From: Streptomyces sp. SAI-127
GTDB taxonomy: Bacteria; Actinomycetota; Actinomycetes; Streptomycetales; Streptomycetaceae
Assembly: GCF_029894425.1 (NCBI RefSeq)
Contig: NZ_JARXYJ010000001.1
Coordinates: 9,878,501-9,942,500, forward strand
Direction: 5' to 3'
Length of the DNA stretch: 64,000 nt
Shown: positions 18,706-26,526 of the stretch, piece after piece
Position numbering within the stretch: the first letter of the stretch is position 1
How the letters are laid out: each line of letters opens with the position of its first letter
Made by a program: the position numbers and the translations under genes
The notes under the pieces: model-generated
Told to the model about the DNA's origin: nothing
The model's database searches: none
What the model saw: the letters and a program-made list of their open reading frames with translations, nothing else

Positions 18706-18724
18706 GGAGACGTCGTGCGGGGCC
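18690..18724. terminator. Bidirectional hairpin terminator between arsR and ycnI genes
   Basis: A perfect 13-bp stem, GGCCCCGCACGAC (18690-18702) and its complement (18712-18724), has a 9-base loop that contains the arsR stop codon. It lies between convergent genes and can serve both. Confidence 0.75.
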
Positions 18725-18755
18725 CACGCTCCCTCTTACTGGGTCTCGCTGGGTC

Positions 18756-19454
18756 TTACTGGGCGGCACCTCGGCGCCGTACGAAGAACGCCACGGCCGC
18801 GGCCGCGACGAGGATCGCCGCGATGATGCCGGTCCAGGCGCCCGCCGACAGTCCGCCGTCGTCGTCCTTCTCGGTGTCCGCCGCCTGCGGGGTCGCCGAG
18901 GCGGTCGTCTCCTCGGGGGTCGGGGTCGGGGACGGGCTCTCGGAGGCGGTGGGGGAGGGGCTGATCGGGGTCGCGCCGGGTGCGGCGGCCTTCAACTGGA
19001 GCACAGGGGCGGGGTTCTCCCCGTTCTCGTCGAGCTCGATCCAGCGGTCGGTACGGCCGTCGCTGTAGGACTGGAGGGTCTTGAAGGCCAGTTCCTTCGC
19101 GTCGGGCAGCTGCTTGACCACGACGGAGTACTCGGCGTTGACACCGGCGTTCACGGCGGGGCCCTTGACGGTGTACCCGTCGTCGTTCGCCGTGAACTTC
19201 CAGCCCTTGGGACCCTCTCCGTACGCCACGTCGGCCGGGGCGATGCCCTCGGGCAGGACGACCCGGATCTCTGTGATGCCGGCGGTGGCGGACTCCGACT
19301 CGGCATCGAAGGCGATCTCGACGTTCTGGGCGAGGGCCTGGGCCTTGTCGGACTCCACCTCCACGTGGGCGGCGGCCGGGACGGCGGTGAGCAGTACGAG
19401 GGCGGTGGTCGCGGCCGACGCGAGGGCCAGGCGCGACAGGGTGGTACGGGACAT
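18756..19454 (-). CDS. ycnI: YcnI-family (DUF1775) copper-binding membrane-anchored protein
   Basis: The 232-residue protein has a signal peptide ending AAA and a mature N-terminus starting HVEV (His30). In the YcnI family this N-terminal histidine binds Cu(II). The DUF1775 beta-sandwich runs to about 160 (GITEIRVVLPEGI, YGEGPKGWKF, EYSVVVKQLP), followed by a Pro/Ser/Thr/Glu-rich linker and a C-terminal membrane anchor (GIIAAILVAAAAVAFFV) with RRR. I chose the ATG at 19454, which is directly followed by the signal peptide. It lies 62 bases downstream of a His-rich membrane protein on the same strand. The pair probably handles copper at the outer face of the membrane. Confidence 0.85.
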   Translation of the reverse strand: MSRTTLSRLALASAATTALVLLTAVPAAAHVEVESDKAQALAQNVEIAFDAESESATAGITEIRVVLPEGIAPADVAYGEGPKGWKFTANDDGYTVKGPAVNAGVNAEYSVVVKQLPDAKELAFKTLQSYSDGRTDRWIELDENGENPAPVLQLKAAAPGATPISPSPTASESPSPTPTPEETTASATPQAADTEKDDDGGLSAGAWTGIIAAILVAAAAVAFFVRRRGAAQ

Positions 19455-19516
19455 GGGTGTCTCCAGGCATGGGGGTGCGCGGGGCGGCGTCCTGTGGAGC
19501 GTTCGCCTCGACGTGA

Positions 19517-20200
19517 CTAGTCGGTGAGAGCGAGCCCTGCCCGGGGAGGGCCCCTCCGCACCACCACGTCCACGAGGAGCGCCTGCTTGAGAGGCGGCTG
19601 ATCCAGCCATGCCGGGGCGAGCGCCGATGGTGCGAGGCCGGTCCGGATCGGGCGGCCGTCGAGCAGTGCCCGGACCACGGAGATGCGAGCCCGGGCCGCC
19701 TCGACCGCAGACGTCAGCCCGCGTGCCAGCGACCAGCAGACGGTGTCGGCGCGGTGCAGCAGCACGGCCACGAGTACGGCCGCCACGGCGTGTACGGCCG
19801 TCATGGCCACCGAGTTGTGCATGTGCTCGTGCCAGGCCTGGTCGGCACCGGTGGCGTGACGCATGTGGCCGGACATGACCATGGACGCCGACGAGTCGTC
19901 CGCGTGCTCGGTCATCAGCCACAGATGCAGTCCGGCCTGCCCGGCCCCGCACGTCGCCACGACCGTGGCCAGCGAGCGAGGACGCCTCGTACCGATGAGA
20001 CCGACGCCGAAGAGCACCAGTGCCGCGAACAGGCTCTGCGGCCACGGCGCGGGGCCCTCGGCGACCAGATGGTGCGCGCTCACCCCGAGTACCGTCCCGA
20101 CGACCGCGAACACGGCAGCCCGCAGGGCGGGAAGCGGCGCGTGGTGCGGCGGCGTACTGGGCGTGCTGAGCATGGTCATGTCTCGCCCATCATCGGTCAT
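19517..20200 (-). CDS. His/Met-rich membrane protein upstream of ycnI
   Basis: The 227-residue protein has about four hydrophobic helices (LRAAVFAVVGTVLGVSA; LFAALVLFGVGLIG; VVATCGAGQAGLHLWL; VAMTAVHAVAAVLVAVLL). The loop between helices 3 and 4 (about 100-130) is rich in His and Met: MVMSGHMRHATG and WHEHMHN. Such loops bind copper in several periplasmic copper proteins. The ATG at 20200 has GAGGTG 5 bases upstream. The gene leads a two-gene unit with the YcnI protein, a pairing consistent with copper acquisition or delivery. I do not recognise a named family beyond that context. Confidence 0.7.
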   Translation of the reverse strand: MTDDGRDMTMLSTPSTPPHHAPLPALRAAVFAVVGTVLGVSAHHLVAEGPAPWPQSLFAALVLFGVGLIGTRRPRSLATVVATCGAGQAGLHLWLMTEHADDSSASMVMSGHMRHATGADQAWHEHMHNSVAMTAVHAVAAVLVAVLLHRADTVCWSLARGLTSAVEAARARISVVRALLDGRPIRTGLAPSALAPAWLDQPPLKQALLVDVVVRRGPPRAGLALTD

Positions 20201-20351
20201 CGATCACCTCGGCCGGAGGCCGGATCCGCAAAGAGGCGGCTCGTCCGGATTTCCGTCATTCGTTCGCGATGGCCGTGCGCGCGCCCTTCGGCTCGGACCC
20301 TCGTAACCCGAGGACCGGACCGCGGGGATGGCCCCCTGCGGAGGGAGCGCC

Positions 20352-20639
20352 ATGATCGACTGGGGTGAGATGGGGTACGGAGCCGCGTTGGCGGCGATCG
20401 CCGCCGCGGTGCTGCCGGCCGCTGCCACCCGCGTCCGTCGCCCCGCGGTGATCGTGGCCGGCCCCGTGGCCTGGAACGCCATTCTGAGGGTGGTCCACGG
20501 CGGCCGGTTCTTCACGGACGCGCCCTCACCGTCTTCCCGGTGAGCCGGCAGGACACAGGGTCCGGCGTCTTGGCTCTCGCCGTCGCGGCACTGCTCTACG
20601 GACTGGGCCCGCTTCGGGCCGAACCCGCGCGCCGGCGCT
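20352..20639 (+). pseudogene. Frameshifted small membrane protein gene
   Basis: The ATG at 20352 (GAGGGAG upstream) opens MIDWGEMGYGAALAAIAAAVLP and runs in frame to GGRFFTDA, then hits a stop at 20541. Reading one frame over from about 20522 continues as LTVFPVSRQDTGSGVLALAVAALLYGLGPLRA. The two halves join into one plausible polytopic protein of about 95 residues, as if one base had been lost near 20521. The second frame has no stop of its own near the expected end, so the 3' part looks decayed too. I recall intact Streptomyces relatives with an FFTDAP...QDTGSG pattern, but have not checked this. Confidence 0.5.
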
Positions 20640-20857
20640 GCGAACTGTGCGTTGAAGGAAGGGTCTCGGCGAGGCAGTCCTCATCAGTGATCATCACGCA
20701 TCCACGGTCACAGCCGTCCGCGACAACCCTCTGTCACCTTTTCCTGGTGAGCCGGGTCACAGCCTGGCGCCTGGGGGTGCCGACGTCCCTCGGCTGCGGC
20801 TCGCGCGCGTGTGCCGAGCGCGGCCGGCCCCAGGCGACCGCGCCCAGCCGGGGAGCG

Positions 20858-21436
20858 TCAGCGCGGCAGACGCAGACCCGCAATGAGGATCCCGACCAGC
20901 CGCCGCGGGTCGTAGTCGGGATCGCTGTCCGCGCCGATGCAGAGGTTGCCGACCCCGCGCATCAACTCGTACGCCCTGACGCCGGAGCGGATCTCACCGG
21001 TCGTGGCCGCGGCGTCGAGCAGCTGGGTGCACACGGGCACGAGGCGGTCGAGGAAGTAGGCGTGCAGTGTCTCGAAGCCGGAGTTGTCGGACTGCAGGAC
21101 GCCCGCGAGCCCGTGCTTGGTGACCAGGAAGTCGACGAAGAGGCTGATCCACTGCTCCAGCGCGGCATGCGCCGTCTCGCTGCTCGCCAGCAGGGCGGGA
21201 CCGGCCTCGGCGCAGGCGTCGACCTGGTGCCGGTAGACGGCGATGATCAGGTCCGACCGGGTGGGGAAGTGCCGGTAGATCGTGCCGAGGCCGACACCGG
21301 CCTCGGCGGCGATGTCACGCACCGGTGCCTCCACGCCCTTGCTGACGAACACCGCGGCGGCCGCGTCGAGCAGGGTCTCCTTGTTGCGCCGGGCGTCCTT
21401 CCGGCGTGGGGCCGCGCGCTCCGAGTCGTCGTTCAC
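20858..21436 (-). CDS. TetR-family repressor of the AKR/LLM operon
   Basis: The 192-residue regulator has the TetR DNA-binding part ETLLDAAAAVFVSKGVEAPVRDIAAEAGVGLGTIYRHFPTR split over about 20-65, with the typical helix-turn-helix TIYRHF end. A ligand-binding alpha domain of the TetR_C type follows. I chose the GTG at 21436 because GGAGGAAG is 8 bases upstream. It is divergent from the aldo/keto reductase gene; two copies of a GGAAC-N3-GTTCC dyad lie in the 151-base gap. It probably represses both itself and the oxidoreductase operon and is released by an unknown small molecule. Confidence 0.9.
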   Translation of the reverse strand: MNDDSERAAPRRKDARRNKETLLDAAAAVFVSKGVEAPVRDIAAEAGVGLGTIYRHFPTRSDLIIAVYRHQVDACAEAGPALLASSETAHAALEQWISLFVDFLVTKHGLAGVLQSDNSGFETLHAYFLDRLVPVCTQLLDAAATTGEIRSGVRAYELMRGVGNLCIGADSDPDYDPRRLVGILIAGLRLPR

Positions 21437-21466
21437 CGTGCCGCTTCCTCCGTCTCCTTGCAAAAA

Positions 21467-21506
21467 CGGAACAGTGTTCCGCTATCGTTTCCGGAACGAG
21501 GTTCCG
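21467..21506. promoter_or_regulatory. Twin TetR operators
   Basis: Two dyads, CGGAACAGTGTTCCG (21467-21481) and CGGAACGAGGTTCCG (21492-21506), have identical 6-base arms and centres 25 bp apart. They lie between the divergent TetR and aldo/keto reductase genes. The arrangement fits two TetR dimers bound in tandem. Confidence 0.7.
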
Positions 21507-21587
21507 TTTGCTCATGATGGCAGAGCGGAGCCCCGGCGACCAAGCCGTGCCATGCCGCACGGCCGCACCCGTCACGGAGGAACCTTC

Positions 21588-22607
21588 ATGCAGTACCGCA
21601 CCTTGGGCCGCACCGGTGTCCAGGTCAGCACCCTCGCGCTCGGCGCGATGAACTTCGGCAGGATCGGCCGCACCACCCAGGACGAGGCCACCGCGATCGT
21701 CGACGCCGCTCTCGAGGCCGGCATCAACGTCATCGACACCGCCGACATGTACGGCGACGGCGAGTCGGAGGAGATGGTCGGCAAGGCCGTCGCCGGGCGC
21801 CGCGACGACATCGTGCTGGCCACCAAGGCCGGCATGCCCATCGGCGACGAGCGCAACCACCAGGGCAGTTCACGCCGCTGGCTGGTCACCGAACTGGACG
21901 CCAGCCTGCGCCGCCTCGGCGTCGACCACGTCGACCTGTACCAGATCCACCGCTGGGACCCGAACACCGGCGACGAGGAGACCCTGTCCGCCCTCACCGA
22001 CCTGCAACGCGCCGGAAAGATCCGCTACTTCGGCTCCTCCACCTTCCCCGCCCACCGCATCGTGCAGGCCCAGTGGGCCGCCCACGAGCACCGCCTGAGC
22101 CGTTACGTCACCGAACAGCCCAGCTACTCCATCCTCCAGCGCGGCATAGAGACCCACGTCCTGCCCGTCACCCAGGAGTACGGCCTCGGCGTGCTGGTGT
22201 GGAGCCCGCTGGCCTCGGGCTGGCTGTCGGGCGCCATCCGCGCGGGCCGGGACATCACCACCCACCGCTCGGCGTTCCTGCCCGCGCGATTCGACACCGC
22301 GATCCCCGCCAACCGGACCAGGCTCGACGCCGTCGAGCGGCTGGCCGCGGTCGCCGAAGAGGCCGGCCTCACGCTCATCCAGCTCGCCCTCGGCTTCGTG
22401 ACCGCGCACCCCGGCGTGACCAGTGCCCTCGTCGGCCCCCGCACGGTCGACCACCTGCGCGCCCAACTCGCCGCCGCGGACACCGTCCTCACCGACGACG
22501 TGCTCGACGCGATCGACGAGATCGTCGCCCCCGGCACCGACCTGGCCCCGGACGAGAAGTTCGACACCCCGCCCGCGCTCCTCGATCCGTCACTGCGCCG
22601 CCGCTGA
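21588..22607 (+). CDS. Aldo/keto reductase
   Basis: The 339-residue NADPH-dependent reductase of the AKR superfamily has the TIM-barrel signatures FGRIGRTTQDEATAIVDAAL and NVIDTADMYGDGESEEMVGKAV (catalytic Asp and Tyr at about 50-56), the catalytic Lys in VLATKAGMP, and His in YQIHRWDP. The cofactor end is marked by SALVGPRTVDHL. The ATG at 21588 has GGAGGAACC upstream. It lies behind twin TetR operators and 40 bases before an F420-type oxidoreductase gene. Carbonyl substrates of this subgroup are diverse, and the inducer of the TetR protein may be the substrate. Confidence 0.9.
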   Translation: MQYRTLGRTGVQVSTLALGAMNFGRIGRTTQDEATAIVDAALEAGINVIDTADMYGDGESEEMVGKAVAGRRDDIVLATKAGMPIGDERNHQGSSRRWLVTELDASLRRLGVDHVDLYQIHRWDPNTGDEETLSALTDLQRAGKIRYFGSSTFPAHRIVQAQWAAHEHRLSRYVTEQPSYSILQRGIETHVLPVTQEYGLGVLVWSPLASGWLSGAIRAGRDITTHRSAFLPARFDTAIPANRTRLDAVERLAAVAEEAGLTLIQLALGFVTAHPGVTSALVGPRTVDHLRAQLAAADTVLTDDVLDAIDEIVAPGTDLAPDEKFDTPPALLDPSLRRR

Positions 22608-22647
22608 CCGCCGGGGGAGACCCCAGGACGAAAGGGACCCACCGTCC

Positions 22648-23565
22648 ATGCCGCACCGACCCCCGCCCAGCTTCGGGATCATGACCGCCCCCATGCAGGT
22701 CGACTACCACGACATCCTGCGGGTCTGGCGCGAGGCGGACACCATCCCCGCCATCGAGCACGCCTGGCTCTTCGACCACCTCATGCCGATCGGAGGCGAT
22801 CCCGACGGCCCGGCCCACGAAGGCTGGACCCTCCTCGCGGCCCTGGCCGCCCGGACCCGACGCCTACGGCTCGGCGTCATGGTGACCAGCAACCGCTTCC
22901 GGCCACCCGCGATGCTGGCCAAGATCGCCACAACCGTCGACGTGGTCTCAGGCGGCCGCCTCGACTTCGGCATCGGCGTCGGCTCCCGACCCGACCACCC
23001 CCTGGCCCGGCGCGAGTACGAAGCCCACGGCCTGCCCTTCCACGACTCCGCGCAAGCGGTGAGCAGCCTCGCGGAAGCCTGCACGCTGATCAAGCGCCTG
23101 TGGACCGAGGAGAAACCCTTCGACCACCACGGCACCCACCACCACCTCACCGGAGCCTTCGGCAACCCCAAACCGGTCCAGCGACCCCACCCCCCGATCC
23201 TCATCGGCGGCCGCTCGGCCGCGACCCTGCGCATCGCGGCCGAACACGCCGACCTGTGGAACATCCCCGGCGGTGACATCGAGGACGTCATCCGCCGCAG
23301 CGCCCTGCTGGACCGCTACTGCGGGGAGATCGGCCGCGACCCGGCCGAGATCACCCGCTCGATCCACCTGCCGGTCTCCTACGACCGTCCGGGCTCCACC
23401 CGCGACGCGATCACCGAAGCGATCGACGCGGGCTTCACCCACCTGGTCCTCGGCCTGCCGCCGCCCTATCCCGCCCACGTCGCCCGGTGGGTCACCGACG
23501 AACTCGTCAACCCGTCTGTCCTACCTGTCACTTCCAGCCGTACGCATACGCCGCGACCCACGTGA
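22648..23565 (+). CDS. LLM-class flavin/F420-dependent oxidoreductase
   Basis: The 305-residue luciferase-like TIM-barrel protein has LRLGVMVTSNRFRPPAMLAKIATTVDVVSGGRLDFGIGVG (here split over about 76-115), the hallmark of bacterial LLM/F420 reductases. HPPILIGGRS follows, with AAEHADLWN near 200. The cofactor could be FMN or F420; F420 is likely in actinobacteria. It follows the aldo/keto reductase by 40 bases and ATG 22648 has a weak AAAGGGA. Its 3' end overlaps the convergent GH16 gene by 38 bases. Confidence 0.85.
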   Translation: MPHRPPPSFGIMTAPMQVDYHDILRVWREADTIPAIEHAWLFDHLMPIGGDPDGPAHEGWTLLAALAARTRRLRLGVMVTSNRFRPPAMLAKIATTVDVVSGGRLDFGIGVGSRPDHPLARREYEAHGLPFHDSAQAVSSLAEACTLIKRLWTEEKPFDHHGTHHHLTGAFGNPKPVQRPHPPILIGGRSAATLRIAAEHADLWNIPGGDIEDVIRRSALLDRYCGEIGRDPAEITRSIHLPVSYDRPGSTRDAITEAIDAGFTHLVLGLPPPYPAHVARWVTDELVNPSVLPVTSSRTHTPRPT

Positions 23566-24436
23566 TGTCGAGCTGCGCGCTGCTTCCCGGTGCCGCCCCC
23601 GGGCCCTCCAGAGCGCTTTCGTTCTGGAGTACCCAGGACAGGGGACGGTCCGGCACGTCACGGGTGTCATGACCCGTCTGCCGGCCGTCGACGAAGAACC
23701 GGACGTGGCCCGGAGTCCACTCGGTGGACACGGTGTGCCACCGCGTCCAGTCGTCGCTTCCCGGGAAGTAGCCCTGCTCACCTCCACCGCAGGGATGGTG
23801 GAAGGCGCTGAGCGAGCCGGTCCACTCGCCTTCGGGGTGGTCCATCTCGCAGCCTCCGCCGTAGTGCAGCCACGCGGACTTGTAGCCGGGCGCGAGTTTC
23901 GTGACCTTGATGCGCGCGCTGTACTTGCCGTACTTCATCTGCATCACCGCGCGCGGCACCAGCGCCGCGGCATGCACGGGGCCACCGTCGGCGGGGCGCC
24001 ACATCCGGACGGACATCCTTCCGTCGCCGTTCGCCGCGGGACCGACGCTCACGGTGTCCTCCGGGTGGTAGACCCCCACCACCTCCCGCCCCCTGCTGAT
24101 TGCCGTGTCGGGCCAACCGGTGGGATACGCCCACCAGTTGTCGCGGTACTTCCCCTTCAGGCCTCCGCAGTAGGCCGCGGAGGTGTCGACGTCGTGCTCG
24201 CAGTCGCTGAAGGAACCCAGTGGCACGCGGTCGCCGTTGAAGTCCTCGGCGAGGACCTGCCAGAAGGGCCCGCAGTCACCGCGGGGCAAGTGCGCGGCGG
24301 TGGTACGGCAGGCGTCGGCCGGAGCGGGTGCCCCGTCGGCCCGGGGAAGGCCCAGAAGGCCGCCTCCCACGAGCAGGAGGCTCGAGACCATCACCAGGAT
24401 TCGCTTGTGGTGGTGCGGCGCTGCGTGTGAACCCAT
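23528..24436 (-). CDS. Secreted GH16-like glycoside hydrolase
   Basis: The 302-residue protein has a signal peptide (KRILVMVSSLLLVGGGLLGLP) and a concanavalin-like jelly-roll. The GH16 catalytic signature ExDxxE appears as CEMDHPEGEW near 199-204, supported by YSARIKV before it and WHTVSTEWTPGHVRFFVDG after it, both typical GH16 strands. Retaining GH16 enzymes cut beta-1,3/1,4-glucans, galactans or related polymers. The His in place of the usual hydrophobic residue between Asp and Glu is uncommon, so specificity is open. The ATG at 24436 has AGGAG 7 bases upstream. It overlaps the LLM gene tail to tail. Confidence 0.75.
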   Translation of the reverse strand: MGSHAAPHHHKRILVMVSSLLLVGGGLLGLPRADGAPAPADACRTTAAHLPRGDCGPFWQVLAEDFNGDRVPLGSFSDCEHDVDTSAAYCGGLKGKYRDNWWAYPTGWPDTAISRGREVVGVYHPEDTVSVGPAANGDGRMSVRMWRPADGGPVHAAALVPRAVMQMKYGKYSARIKVTKLAPGYKSAWLHYGGGCEMDHPEGEWTGSLSAFHHPCGGGEQGYFPGSDDWTRWHTVSTEWTPGHVRFFVDGRQTGHDTRDVPDRPLSWVLQNESALEGPGAAPGSSAQLDITWVAAYAYGWK

Positions 24437-24611
24437 CCCGAGGCTCCTTCAGGCGGCCGACGCCGTCCGCCCTTTGCCGCGCGGGGCACCGAAGGACCGT
24501 GAACCGCGGTGGGCGGACCGCACTTGCGCGAAGGAACATCCTCGCCCGAAGGACTCGGCGGCGCCATCCCCCGTACCAGCCGCGAACCGGACGGCCGCCT
24601 CGGCGCCTGCC

Positions 24612-24929
24612 TCAGAACTCGCTGTCGATGCCGGTCACGACCGCCGCGCCCAACGGCGATTCCTCCTCGGCCAGGCCGCTGTCACGCAGGGCCCGGGAAA
24701 CCAGCCGTACCGCTTCGGCTTCGGCCTGCGTCCGGTCCGAGGCCTCGACCTCGACCCGGGCGGCGAACATGCCGTCCTCCTCCACGGTCAGCACACTCAG
24801 CTCCTCGCTCTCCCCGAGATCCGTGTTCCTGGGATCCTGGGGCCGGAGCCTTCGCCCGATGTCGGAGCGGACGCTGTCGGGGATCCCTCGCAGGAACGTG
24901 CCGGGGACGGTGATCACGTAGGTGGTCAC
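24612..24929 (-). CDS. Conserved small hypothetical protein
   Basis: The 105-residue protein has a GTG at 24929 and AGGAGT 5 bases upstream. It reads TTYVITVPGTFLRGIPDSVR, then a central acidic region (ESEELSVLTVEEDG) and a C-terminal helix with DRTQAEAEAVRLVSRALRDSG. The pattern of a beta-strand, alternating beta pair and amphipathic helix suggests one compact alpha/beta domain. I do not recognise a named family. It is divergent from the REC-PP2C gene across a 376-base gap and could belong to the same stress regulon by position only. Confidence 0.6.
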   Translation of the reverse strand: MTTYVITVPGTFLRGIPDSVRSDIGRRLRPQDPRNTDLGESEELSVLTVEEDGMFAARVEVEASDRTQAEAEAVRLVSRALRDSGLAEEESPLGAAVVTGIDSEF

Positions 24930-25305
24930 GGCGACTCCTTTCTGACGACCTACCCGGTTCCCCGTCAGGCCGATCGGAACCGGAGGCCCGGAGAAGGGCC
25001 GCAGATGTGGAGAAGGTGTGTCGCGGAAGGTCGTTTTCTGGACCCGTCCCTGCATGGTGACGCCCATCGGGGGTAACCGCGGCAGAACGACTGCAATCTC
25101 GGGATGGGCGGACGATGACGACGGCGATGAGGGCTGACACGGGCAGGGCACTGCCACACGGCGGAGGACCCCGCGCGGTGCAGCGATGGGCCCTGTTGCC
25201 TTCTCCATGACATGTGAAGATCGGATCGTCGCTCTGACTACGCTCCCATCGTTGTGCTGGGCAACGTCTGGAGGCAAACGACACGTATGGGAGGTCGGGA
25301 CCGCA
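24930..25305. other. 376-base divergent intergenic region
   Basis: This stretch separates the small hypothetical gene from the REC-PP2C gene. On the plus strand GCAT (25052-25055), 15 bases, then GGGTAA (25071-25076) resembles the sigma-B consensus GNNT-N14-16-GGGTAC/T with one mismatch. It would give a leader of about 220 bases. I see no other gene or strong palindrome here. Confidence 0.35.
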
Positions 25306-26526
25306 GTGATCCCGGGGACTGGGGCTGCCGAGTTGGTGTCGGCGACGGCAGCAGGCGCCGAGACGGGGTGGGAGCACCGGGAGCCGTCGGTTCTCCTCGT
25401 GGAGGACGATCCCGGCGACGCGCTGCTCGTGGAGGAACTGGTCGCCGACGGCGCCGTGAAGATGCGGCTGCGCTGGGTGCGGTCGATGACCGAGGCCGCC
25501 GAGGTGCTCGCCACCGAGAGGCCCGACTGTGTCCTGCTCGACCTGCACCTGCCGGACGCGCATGGACTTGAGGCGGTCTCCCTGGTCCAGGGGCTGGCCG
25601 AGCAGGTCGCCATCGTGGTCCTCACCGGGCTCGCCGAGGAGCAGACCGGTCTCGCCGCGGTCGCGGCCGGCGCACAGGACTACCTGGTCAAGGGCCGGGT
25701 GGAGCCCGAGCTGTTCGGGCGGGCGGTGCGCTACGCGATCCAGCGCAAGCAGACCGAGCAGGCGGCGGTGGCCCTGCAGGCCGGCGCGCTCCAGGCACAG
25801 GAGAACGCCCGCCTGGAACGGGGACTGCTGCCCCGCCCCCTCCTGCGCGCCGAGGGCGTCCGCGTCGTGGCCCGCTACCGGCCCGGACGCGCGCAGACCC
25901 TTTTGGGCGGCGATTTCTACGACATCGTCCAGAGCGCCGACGGCACCCTCCACGCCCTCATCGGGGACGTCTCCGGGCACGGCCCGGACGAAGCGGCCCT
26001 GGGCGTCGCCCTGCGGATCGCCTGGCGCACCCTCGTCCTCAGCGGCATCACCGGCGCGCAGCAGATGGCCCGGCTCGAGGAGCTGCTGATGGCCGAACGG
26101 GCCCGTGACGAGGTCTTCGCGACCCTCGTGACGCTGGCCGCCGTCCCGGGAGAGCAGCAGGCCCACGTCGTACGAGCCGGTCATCACGGCCTGCTCCAGC
26201 GCACCGGAACGGATGTGGAGTGGGTGGAGGTGCCCGGCGGACCGGCCCTGGGCATGGTCCCCGGCGGCGCGAGATGGCCGACGGCACAACTGCCGGTTCC
26301 GGCGGGAACGTCGGTGGTGCTCTTCACCGACGGCCTGTTCGAGGGGCATGTGAGCCGTGGCACGGAACGCCTCGGCGAGGAAGGGCTGCTGGCCCTCGCC
26401 CGCGAAGGCGCCGCCCTGGACGCGGAGGCCTTCGTGGACCGGCTGATCGAGAAGGCCGAGAGCCTCGCCGAGGCGCGGGGCGGCCTGGCCGACGATGTGG
26501 CCGTCGTCCATCTGAACTGGAACTGA
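25306..26526 (+). CDS. Response regulator-PP2C (SpoIIE) phosphatase
   Basis: The 406-residue protein has an N-terminal receiver domain (VLLVEDDPGD, phosphoacceptor Asp79 in CVLLDLHLPD, Lys in YLVKG) joined by a short coiled segment to a SpoIIE/PP2C domain. The metal motifs are GGDFYD, GDVSGHGPDEA, FTDGLFE and ADDVAVV, so it should be active. Such proteins dephosphorylate STAS anti-sigma antagonists in response to receiver phosphorylation. The GTG at 25306 has GGGAGG about 11 bases upstream. The stop is followed immediately by the histidine kinase gene, and a second response regulator comes after it. The kinase is the likely phosphodonor; the STAS protein at 60.4 kb is one possible target. Confidence 0.9.
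   Translation: MIPGTGAAELVSATAAGAETGWEHREPSVLLVEDDPGDALLVEELVADGAVKMRLRWVRSMTEAAEVLATERPDCVLLDLHLPDAHGLEAVSLVQGLAEQVAIVVLTGLAEEQTGLAAVAAGAQDYLVKGRVEPELFGRAVRYAIQRKQTEQAAVALQAGALQAQENARLERGLLPRPLLRAEGVRVVARYRPGRAQTLLGGDFYDIVQSADGTLHALIGDVSGHGPDEAALGVALRIAWRTLVLSGITGAQQMARLEELLMAERARDEVFATLVTLAAVPGEQQAHVVRAGHHGLLQRTGTDVEWVEVPGGPALGMVPGGARWPTAQLPVPAGTSVVLFTDGLFEGHVSRGTERLGEEGLLALAREGAALDAEAFVDRLIEKAESLAEARGGLADDVAVVHLNWN

Noticed and set aside
20540..21517. Separate gene starting at GTG 20540
   Set aside because: Only its first 30 residues look like protein and they continue the upstream frame; the rest runs antisense to the TetR gene.
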